Source: Campylobacteraceae bacterium (lineage in GTDB: Bacteria > Campylobacterota > Campylobacteria > Campylobacterales > Sulfurovaceae). From it: a DNA stretch of 6,679 nucleotides. The notes below the pieces were generated by a model. It made no database searches. It was not told where the DNA came from and saw only the letters and a program-made list of their open reading frames with translations. The DNA lies in contig JAMOSL010000152.1 in the NCBI GenBank assembly GCA_027063105.1, positions 1 through 6,679 of the forward strand, given 5' to 3'. Shown here piece by piece: positions 1 through 6,093 of the stretch (position 1 is its first letter; every line of letters starts with the position of its first letter). Both the position numbers and the translations under genes were made by a program.

Positions 1-74
1 TTGATATTGATAATATTAGTTTCGATGCGAATACAAGTACCTATACAGGTGTTTTAAAGGTTAATCTTAAATGA
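1..74 (+). CDS. 3' end of a PilN/MshI-like pilus assembly protein (partial)
   Basis: An open frame enters from the left edge (first whole codon at 3) and stops at TGA 72-74. It encodes about 23 residues ending in TYTGVLKVNLK. The TGA overlaps the next start codon as ATGA (71-74), the usual sign of translational coupling. The alternating hydrophobic ending looks like the last beta strand of the small alpha/beta domain at the C-terminus of PilN/MshI-type proteins. In type IV pilus and MSHA clusters, PilN/MshI lies directly before PilO/MshJ, and a PilO-like gene follows here. The identity is therefore an inference from position and a short C-terminal match. Too little is present to exclude another upstream gene. 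Confidence 0.6.
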   Translation, partial: DIDNISFDANTSTYTGVLKVNLK

Positions 75-718
75 AACTTATAGCCAATAAATTAGAAGAG
101 ATGGATAAATATTTCTCTACCAAAAATGATAGTGAGAAATGGGGTATGATAGCAATCACGGCAGGTTCTATCACTTTTATAGCATATAGTTATTTTTTAC
201 CATATGCACAGGATCTTCTAGCGGAAAGTATGAAAACAAAAGCTAGATTAGAAAAAAAAATAGCTACTGAAAGCACTTATCTTAGATCTATAACATCTGG
301 TGGAGATAGAGATTATTATGTAAAAAAATTTAGTAGAGATATTAAGAATAAAAAGAATAAAATAGTTACTCTTAAAGAGACAATTTTATATATAGATTCT
401 AATCTTTTAAAACTATCAGATATGTTATTTAATCAAAAAAGTTGGGCTATATTTTTAAATTCTATAGCAGAGATAGCAGCAAATCAAAAAATAAATCTGA
501 AGTATCTTAAAAATAAATATGTTGATAGCAATGGTAGTTTTGGGCATGTTTTAGAAATTGAGTTAGAGTGTGAAGGGAATTTTAAAAATATTGTACAGTT
601 TACTAACGAATTAGAGCAGAATACTTTGGTAACAGATATATATAGTAGTACTTATAAAAAAACTGATAAAGGTGTTAGTGCTAGTATTCAATTATCGGTA
701 TGGGGGATTAACCACTAA
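71..718 (+). CDS. PilO/MshJ-like inner-membrane alignment protein
   Basis: A 215-residue bitopic inner-membrane protein. Residues 1-23 are polar and would be cytoplasmic. Residues about 24-43 form one hydrophobic helix (WGMIAITAGSITFIAYSYFL). Residues about 47-118 are Lys/Glu-rich and likely coiled coil. Residues about 122-215 have the PilO-type ferredoxin-like pattern: a helix with SWAIFLNSIAEIAANQ, a strand with LEIELECEGNF, a helix with IVQFTNELEQ, and a final strand with SASIQLSVWGI. PilO proteins pair with PilN and link the cytoplasmic motor to the secretin complex. Length and layout match the family, but sequence similarity is weak, as is normal for PilO. The start is the ATG in the ATGA overlap, with AAAGG at 56-60 upstream. 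The stop overlaps the next start as TAATG. An A9 run lies at 252-260, in the coiled-coil part. Confidence 0.8.
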   Translation: MKLIANKLEEMDKYFSTKNDSEKWGMIAITAGSITFIAYSYFLPYAQDLLAESMKTKARLEKKIATESTYLRSITSGGDRDYYVKKFSRDIKNKKNKIVTLKETILYIDSNLLKLSDMLFNQKSWAIFLNSIAEIAANQKINLKYLKNKYVDSNGSFGHVLEIELECEGNFKNIVQFTNELEQNTLVTDIYSSTYKKTDKGVSASIQLSVWGINH

Positions 719-1125
719 TGAAAAAGATTATTATATTATCTATTTTATCATCTTTTCTTTTTGCAAATATTACGCTAGAAGAGATTGATATGATGATTGA
801 TAAGATAAAGAAACCTAGAGATGGTATATTATTGGAGGCTTTATCTTCTACTCCTGATCCATTTAAGCAATTGATTACACCTTTAGAGGTGGCTTCTACA
901 GCAGATAAATTACTTTTAAAAAAGGATAAAGATTTTTCTCTTAATGCAATTATGAATGGAAAAGCATTTATTGATGGGAAATGGCATATTATTACTGATG
1001 TTGTATCTGATTATGAAGTTATGTTCATAGGTAAAAAAGGTGTAGTTTTGTCTAGAGAGAGAAATATAATAAAATTATTTCTAAAAAAGAAAAAGAAAAA
1101 TATTATTCAATTAGAGGAGAATTAA
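718..1125 (+). CDS. Small secreted MshK/PilP-like protein (position of CtsR)
   Basis: A 135-residue exported protein. Residues 1-16 are a Sec signal peptide: KK, then a hydrophobic core, with probable cleavage after LFA (before N17). The middle is helical and polar and contains TPDPF (45-49). Residues about 73-122 (LNAIMNGKAFIDGKWH onward) resemble the small beta domain of PilP, MshK and the GspC homology region: a short strand, 'NGKAFIDGKWHIITDVV', then 'VMFIGKKGVVLSRE'. Such domains bind the N-terminal domains of the secretin. The gene sits directly before the secretin gene, where MshK stands in MSHA clusters and CtsR in the Campylobacter jejuni competence operon. The tail is Lys-rich (KKKKK at 123-127). 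Its start overlaps the previous stop (TAATG), with GGGGGA at 702-707 as a possible ribosome site. The role as inner-to-outer membrane linker is inferred from domain look and place. Confidence 0.65.
   Translation: MKKIIILSILSSFLFANITLEEIDMMIDKIKKPRDGILLEALSSTPDPFKQLITPLEVASTADKLLLKKDKDFSLNAIMNGKAFIDGKWHIITDVVSDYEVMFIGKKGVVLSRERNIIKLFLKKKKKNIIQLEEN
1113..1120 (+). promoter_or_regulatory. Strong ribosome binding site of the secretin gene
   Basis: AGAGGAGA ends 7 bases before the ATG at 1128. It is one of the two clear Shine-Dalgarno sites in the window; most other genes start by overlap with the previous one. It lies inside the last codons of the small upstream gene, and suggests the secretin is translated independently at a higher rate. 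Confidence 0.75.
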
Positions 1126-1127
1126 AT

Positions 1128-2693
1128 ATGAATTTAATAAAAGATAAAACTAAAATAGGGATTTTAATAATGTTTATAACATTATTTTCTCCTATTTTTG
1201 CTCATGCAGGTACTTGTGATAGTAAATTATTTACTGTTACAATAGATAGTAAATTGACGATTGGTGATGCTATTGAAAACTTAGCAGATACATGTGATTT
1301 AACTGTTACTGTAAAAGATGAATGGGCAAAAAAGAGACTAGATAATAAATTATATTTTGTTAAATTAAAAAATACGACATTAGAAGAGTTTTTAGATACT
1401 ATTTTAAAAGAGAATGATTTAGATTATAGACTGAAAAATAGTAGATTATCAATTTCATATTTAACAACTAGAACATTTAGAGTTCATTATATATCGGGAA
1501 GTAGAAAAGGTGAGAGTAGTGCAAATGTTACTATTGCTAATTCTAGTAATGGAGCAAGTACGGCTGGAAGTGGTAGTGAATCAAAAACTGGTATAGAGAT
1601 AAAGAGTAGTGATGAATTTAAGTTTTGGAAGACGGTTGAAAGTGAAGTCCAAAGAATGTTAATAGGTGCAGCAGATGGAAGTACACATTATAAAAAACTT
1701 AGTGAGACCTCTTGGGAAGGACCAAATGGAAAAGTTTGGGAGTATAATCCTCTTGCTCCAATTGTAAATTCTGATGCAGGTATGATTACAGTTACGGGTA
1801 CAACTAGACAACTTAGTAGAGTTACAAGATATATAAAAACTCTAAAAGAACAGATAAAAAAACAGGTACTAATTGATGTTAGAATTATAACAGTAACATT
1901 TGATAATAGTAAAACGACAGGTGTAGATTGGTCTCAATTATATAATCTACAGAATGTAGCTATTAACTCGTATGCTGTAGGGCAGAAAAATGTTTCTACA
2001 TTTACGAGTGATGATACTGGTTTAAGCGCAACAGAATTTGGATTAGGAACAGCACCAACACAGGCAGCAATTATTGATGCTAAAGGTAGTATGGAGGTTC
2101 AAGATGTTGTTAAATTTTTACAAACCCAAGGAGATGTTAAAGCAGTATCTAGTCCAAGAGTTATGACTCTAAATAATCAACCAGCATTAATTAGTGTTGG
2201 TAAAGAACTTTTTTATAAAATTACTTCAAGTAGTACAGCAGGTGGAGAAGGTGGTGCTGTTGGTGTTGAAGGTGAGACAGTAGATTCTGTATTCGCAGGA
2301 GTTTTACTAGATATTACTCCAGAGATAAATACTAATGGTATGATTACGTTAAAGATTAATCCATCAATTACAGATACTCTTGAGCCAGTAAGTTCAGGTG
2401 CTGGAACAAGAGTTATACCTCCAGATTTGATTCGTAGGCAAATAGCTTCTGTTATTAAAATACGAGATGGTCATCATGCTATCTTAGGAGGATTAATTAC
2501 TACTCAAACAGGGGTTAAAATAAATAAAGTACCTCTTCTCGGAGATATTCCTCTATTATCTAGCATATTTAAAAAAGAGGAAAGAATTGAGAATATTGTT
2601 GAGTTAGTTTTAATTATCACCCCTCATATTATTAGTAATAGTAATGATGTATCACTAAAAGAGTTAGGGTATAAAAAAGTAAATGGACAGTAG
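1128..2693 (+). CDS. mshL: MshL-type outer-membrane secretin (CtsD/PilQ/GspD family)
   Basis: A 521-residue secretin, the ring-forming outer-membrane pore through which a pilus, pseudopilus or DNA passes. Residues 1-27 are a signal peptide, probably cut after AHA. Residues about 34-115 form the N0/STN domain (FTVTIDSKLTIGDAIENLA). A Gly/Ser-rich segment (about 124-158) follows, then an N1-like domain to about 262 (MITVTGTTRQLSRVTRYI). The secretin barrel spans about 320-505, with VSSPRVMTLNNQPA (340-353) and the signature region DGHHAILGGLITTQ plus VPLLGDIPLLSSIF (447-481), ending in VELVLIITPHII. The short length and Ser-rich break between N0 and N1 are typical of MshL rather than the longer PilQ or GspD. 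The only cysteines, C30 and C56, could form a disulfide at the N0 domain. No lipobox is seen. It overlaps the next gene by 11 bases. Confidence 0.93.
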   Translation: MNLIKDKTKIGILIMFITLFSPIFAHAGTCDSKLFTVTIDSKLTIGDAIENLADTCDLTVTVKDEWAKKRLDNKLYFVKLKNTTLEEFLDTILKENDLDYRLKNSRLSISYLTTRTFRVHYISGSRKGESSANVTIANSSNGASTAGSGSESKTGIEIKSSDEFKFWKTVESEVQRMLIGAADGSTHYKKLSETSWEGPNGKVWEYNPLAPIVNSDAGMITVTGTTRQLSRVTRYIKTLKEQIKKQVLIDVRIITVTFDNSKTTGVDWSQLYNLQNVAINSYAVGQKNVSTFTSDDTGLSATEFGLGTAPTQAAIIDAKGSMEVQDVVKFLQTQGDVKAVSSPRVMTLNNQPALISVGKELFYKITSSSTAGGEGGAVGVEGETVDSVFAGVLLDITPEINTNGMITLKINPSITDTLEPVSSGAGTRVIPPDLIRRQIASVIKIRDGHHAILGGLITTQTGVKINKVPLLGDIPLLSSIFKKEERIENIVELVLIITPHIISNSNDVSLKELGYKKVNGQ

Positions 2694-3498
2694 ATATTAT
2701 CCAGCTAAAAATGTTTTTATTGATTCAATAGAGATTGATGATTATATTGCACTAGAATCATCAATTGTATCTTACAAGCAACTTCAACATAGTATTGAAA
2801 AGCCTCTTAAGATGATTTTAGTATTTGGACGACCTGGAACAGGAAAAAGTATATTATTAAATTATCTTTATGAAAACTTTAAGTACCAAAAAGATATACA
2901 TTACTTTGCTACTCCTACAACAAATGAAAAAGAGTTCTTCCATAAAATTTTTAAAGTTATTACAAAAAAAGATTTACCATCTAATACACAAGTTAATTTT
3001 TCTACTTTGGTCGATTATTGTCGAGATATTCAAGGTAAACGAGAGATTATTGTTTTACTTGATGAGGCTCAAATGTATTCTTCTGAAATGATGGAACGAA
3101 TTAGATTATTGGCTGATAGTCGTTCTATTAAATTTGTTATTGCACTGCATAAAACAGATAAAGAAGAAGATATCATAGCCAAAGAGCATTTTCAATCTAG
3201 AATATGGGAAGTGATTGAATTAAAAAATGGAACAATTGATGATATTCAGAATTATGTGCATAAAAAATTACTTAAAAAAAATCTTTTTGAGATTGCTAAT
3301 AATATTAAAAGTTATCATATAGGCTTGATATATAAATTTACAAAAGGTAATTATAGAGAAACTAATAAAATGCTTTTTACAATTTTTGAGATATATGAAT
3401 ATTATGATCTTAACGATAAAAATAAGATTGATATAAATAAATTTTCCAAAAAAATTATTGAGATGTCAGCTATTAAATTAGGATTTATTAATGTATGA
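2683..3498 (+). CDS. MshM/ExeA-like accessory AAA-type ATPase (position of CtsP)
   Basis: A 271-residue P-loop ATPase with no signal peptide or membrane segment, so cytoplasmic or peripheral to the inner membrane. Walker A is GRPGTGKS (49-56), Walker B is IIVLLDEAQ (122-130), a sensor-like strand is FVIALHKTD (151-159), and QSRI (171-174) may hold the arginine finger. The C-terminal third is helical, like an AAA lid. DEAQ is typical of the ExeA/MshM/TniB group. ExeA is about twice as long, with a peptidoglycan-binding part that is missing here. The MshM-style N-terminal motif with 'PF' and 'P' before the Walker A is also not visible. The ATG at 2683 follows an in-frame TAA (2680-2682), so no longer start is possible. 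The ribosome site is weak (TAGGG at 2665-2669), so coupling to the secretin is likely. In C. jejuni the equivalent place holds CtsP, a nucleotide-binding protein needed for transformation. Confidence 0.82.
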   Translation: MDSRYYPAKNVFIDSIEIDDYIALESSIVSYKQLQHSIEKPLKMILVFGRPGTGKSILLNYLYENFKYQKDIHYFATPTTNEKEFFHKIFKVITKKDLPSNTQVNFSTLVDYCRDIQGKREIIVLLDEAQMYSSEMMERIRLLADSRSIKFVIALHKTDKEEDIIAKEHFQSRIWEVIELKNGTIDDIQNYVHKKLLKKNLFEIANNIKSYHIGLIYKFTKGNYRETNKMLFTIFEIYEYYDLNDKNKIDINKFSKKIIEMSAIKLGFINV

Positions 3499-4330
3499 TA
3501 TTGACTTATTAGAGAAAGAATGGAGAAGATATAAGATAAAACAAACTTTACCATGGATTGGATTTATATTCATTCTATTTTTATTATTATTATATATCTT
3601 AAATAGAAATTTAATTTTTAGTCAAATTGAGAAATTTTTTCCAAAAGATAAAAATATTTCTGCTAAAATAGTTAAAGTAGATGCTACTCCTTCTGTTATA
3701 GTAAAAGAGATAATTCAAGAGATAAAAGTTCCAGAGAAATGTATTGAAGTTAATAAAACAGAAATAATTGTTAAAGAGATTACAGAGGTTGAAGAAAAAG
3801 TAATTCCTAAAATTGTTCCTGCCGTAGTTAATGACACTCTATATAATGAAGAGATAGATAAAGAGATAGCAGAAGAAGAGAGTATTAAAGAAGAAAATAA
3901 TAGTAAGCCAAAAATGAATATAGAATTTTCTGAAGAAGAAGTAGATAAAAAGGAGATTGATAAACCACATAGACGAAAATATCTTAATATTATAGTGACA
4001 GATAAAGACAGTTTAGACGATAATAATAAAATATTTGATACTTTAAGTATTGTAGAAGATAGATATAATAAGAATAATAATTATAGAGATGCTTTATATT
4101 TAGCAGATGGTTATTATGAGAAAGGTGATTATGCAATATCTCAAAAATGGGCTTTATTAAGTAATAGTTTAAATAGTAATTCTGAAGATAGCTGGTTACT
4201 ATTCGCTAAATCTAAAGCTAAATTAGGTGATTATAAAGTTGCAGAAGATATTTTGGAAGCGTATCTCAAAGAGAATAGCTCTAAGAAAGCAGAAGAACTC
4301 TTGAAAAAGATGCAGTTAGGCAAGTTTTAA
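3491..4330 (+). CDS. MshN-like one-pass membrane protein with TPR repeats (position of CtsX)
   Basis: A 279-residue protein. Residues 1-18 are positively charged (WRRYKIK) and thus probably cytoplasmic. A membrane helix covers about 19-37 (TLPWIGFIFILFLLLLYIL). Next is a long charged Glu/Lys/Val linker (about 55-165) in which IVKEI occurs twice (70-74 and 93-97). Residues about 196-270 form two TPR-like helix pairs: YRDALYLADGYYEKGDYAIS and SWLLFAKSKAKLGDYKVAED. By positive-inside logic the linker and TPR would be periplasmic. MshN has the same layout, and C. jejuni CtsX is a membrane protein in the same slot. A role as membrane partner of the ATPase encoded just upstream is an inference. It starts with an 8-base overlap with that gene, with AGGA at 3480-3483 as ribosome site. 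The linker is low-complexity, so similarity searches will mostly reflect the TPRs. Confidence 0.75.
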   Translation: MYDIDLLEKEWRRYKIKQTLPWIGFIFILFLLLLYILNRNLIFSQIEKFFPKDKNISAKIVKVDATPSVIVKEIIQEIKVPEKCIEVNKTEIIVKEITEVEEKVIPKIVPAVVNDTLYNEEIDKEIAEEESIKEENNSKPKMNIEFSEEEVDKKEIDKPHRRKYLNIIVTDKDSLDDNNKIFDTLSIVEDRYNKNNNYRDALYLADGYYEKGDYAISQKWALLSNSLNSNSEDSWLLFAKSKAKLGDYKVAEDILEAYLKENSSKKAEELLKKMQLGKF

Positions 4331-4338
4331 TATTTCAT

Positions 4339-4346
4339 TAAGGAGA
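4339..4346 (+). promoter_or_regulatory. Ribosome binding site fixing the GTG start of the assembly ATPase
   Basis: TAAGGAGA lies in the 21-base gap before the ATPase gene, with GGAG ending 6 bases before GTG 4352. This near-perfect Shine-Dalgarno spacing supports the GTG over the ATG pair at 4370-4375, which has no comparable site at the right distance. The gap is the longest in the window. Confidence 0.8.
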
Positions 4347-4351
4347 TTTGA

Positions 4352-6091
4352 GTGGTTAAGTTAATTAAAATGATGTTGGAAGAGGATTTAATTTCTAAAG
4401 ATGCAATCTCTAAATTGGTTAGAAGTAGACCACCAAAAAAGATCTCGTTTAGTAATCTTGTTTTGGAAGATACAATAGATTTAGAAACAGTGCAAAAATT
4501 TTTAGCAGTTAAGATTAGAGCGGGTGTTATTACTTTAGAACATTTAGAGAAAATTCAAGGTATTAACCTAACACCTATTCTAGAAATGGTAGCAAAAGAA
4601 TTAAGGATAGAGTTTATAGATTTAGATGATTGTGATATTGATATGCATTTATTTAATAAAATACCTTATGCTCAACTTTTAAAATATAATGCAATGCCCA
4701 TTGAAGAGACAGATTTAAATGTATTAGTTGCTTTTGAAGATGCTTTAGATATGGGTGCTCAAGAGGCATTACAGAGGCTTTTCCCAAAGAAACCAATTAA
4801 TATAGCTATTGCAAAACCATCTCAACTTAGAAAATATCTTCAGCAGATGGAAATTTCAGACAGTGTAGGTGGATTGGTTAATGATATTAGAAAAGATCTT
4901 AGGTCAGTTGGAACAGATGATACTGATTCAGAGGAGTCACCAGCTGTTGAAAAACTGATTGATATTATTTTAAAATCATCAATTGTTGGTCAAGCAAGTG
5001 ATATTCATATTGAAGCAACAGAAAAAAATTGTGTAGTTAGAGATAGGGTTGATGGTATGCTTAAGCAGACATTTACATTTGATAAAGATATATTTGGTCC
5101 TCTTTCGTCAAGAGTTAAACTGATGTCTGGACTTGATATTGCAGAAAAAAGAAAGCCTCAAGATGGAAGATTCTCAGCTTTAGTATCAAATAGAGAATTT
5201 GACTTTAGGGTCTCAACTCTGCCTACCATGCATGGAGAGTCAATTGTTATGAGGATTTTGGATAAATCTAAAGTTATGATTAGGTTAGAAGATGCAGGTA
5301 TGAGTAAAGCTAACTATGAAAAAATTTCACAAGGTATTGCTGCTCCATTTGGTATTGTGCTTGTAACAGGTCCTACAGGTAGTGGTAAAACAACAACTCT
5401 ATATGGAGCTTTAAATGCCATTAGAGATCCTAGAGATAAGATTATTACAGTTGAAGACCCAGTTGAGTATCAAATGGGTGGTATTCAGCAGGTTATGGTT
5501 AAAGCAGATGTTGGATTAACTTTTGCAGCTGCACTAAGATCAATTTTGAGACAAGATCCAGATAAGATTATGATTGGGGAAATTAGGGATCAAGAGACAC
5601 TTCGAATTGCTATTCAAGCAGCTCTTACTGGTCACCTTGTTTTATCAACACTTCACACAAATGATTCAATTAGTGCTGTTAATAGAATTTTGGATATGGG
5701 TATTGAATCTTATCTACTTAGTGGGGCATTAGTCGCTATTCAGGCACAAAGATTGGTTAGAAAATTATGTCCTCATTGTAAAATAGAGCATATCCCAGAA
5801 GAGAAGATGCTGCGAGAGATTAGAGAATTTGTTCCTGAAGGTTCTATTTTTTATACAGGAGAAGGATGTAAAGAGTGTAATCATACAGGTTATGGAGGAA
5901 GAGAGATGATTTCTGAGGTTCTGAATATCAGCGAAGAGTTAGCTAGAATGATTGCAAATAGTGCAAGTAAAGAGGAGCTAACTAAACAGGCTCTTTCTGA
6001 AGGATTTTCTAATATGTTTGAAGATGGAATTATGAAAGCTACAACTGGAGCTACAACAGTTGAAGAGATATATAGAGTTGCAAAAGTATAA
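4352..6091 (+). CDS. mshE: MshE/GspE-type pilus assembly ATPase (CtsE family)
   Basis: A 579-residue cytoplasmic secretion ATPase whose hexamer powers pilin or pseudopilin assembly through the GspF platform. The N-terminal region (about 1-165) is helical and looks like a diverged MshEN-type domain. After a linker (about 170-195) comes the N2/ATPase module: DIHIE (217-221), AEKRKPQDGRF (264-274), Walker A GPTGSGKTT (340-348, K346), Asp box ITVEDPVEYQ (365-374), Walker B IMIGEIRD (406-413, E410) and His box TGHLVLSTLHTND (426-438). Two CxxC pairs (C473/C476 and C506/C509) form the zinc site of GspE/PilB/MshE ATPases. All catalytic motifs are intact. The usual MshEN c-di-GMP signature (RLGxxL..G) is not visible. 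The start is GTG. The next gene begins 2 bases after the stop. Equivalent to ctsE in C. jejuni by order and family. Confidence 0.95.
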   Translation: MVKLIKMMLEEDLISKDAISKLVRSRPPKKISFSNLVLEDTIDLETVQKFLAVKIRAGVITLEHLEKIQGINLTPILEMVAKELRIEFIDLDDCDIDMHLFNKIPYAQLLKYNAMPIEETDLNVLVAFEDALDMGAQEALQRLFPKKPINIAIAKPSQLRKYLQQMEISDSVGGLVNDIRKDLRSVGTDDTDSEESPAVEKLIDIILKSSIVGQASDIHIEATEKNCVVRDRVDGMLKQTFTFDKDIFGPLSSRVKLMSGLDIAEKRKPQDGRFSALVSNREFDFRVSTLPTMHGESIVMRILDKSKVMIRLEDAGMSKANYEKISQGIAAPFGIVLVTGPTGSGKTTTLYGALNAIRDPRDKIITVEDPVEYQMGGIQQVMVKADVGLTFAAALRSILRQDPDKIMIGEIRDQETLRIAIQAALTGHLVLSTLHTNDSISAVNRILDMGIESYLLSGALVAIQAQRLVRKLCPHCKIEHIPEEKMLREIREFVPEGSIFYTGEGCKECNHTGYGGREMISEVLNISEELARMIANSASKEELTKQALSEGFSNMFEDGIMKATTGATTVEEIYRVAKV

Positions 6092-6093
6092 TA

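Noticed and set aside
1128..1220. Secretin as a lipoprotein with C30 as the lipid site
   Set aside because: The residues before C30 are AHAGT, which do not make a lipobox (Leu at -3 and a small residue at -1 are expected). Normal cleavage after AHA fits better.
2870..3091. Plus-strand open frame of 73 codons
   Set aside because: It sits out of frame inside the MshM-like ATPase gene, across its Walker B region. Its Lys/Leu-rich product has no domain and the start has no convincing ribosome site.
3698..3830. Tandem repeat in the linker of the TPR membrane protein
   Set aside because: IVKEI occurs twice 23 residues apart, but the flanking residues and the DNA do not repeat. It is better explained as low-complexity Glu/Lys/Val linker composition.
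4331..4351. Promoter or terminator in the longest gap between genes
   Set aside because: The 21-base gap holds the ribosome site and little else. There is no inverted repeat with a T-run, and no room for a promoter apart from inside the coding sequence.
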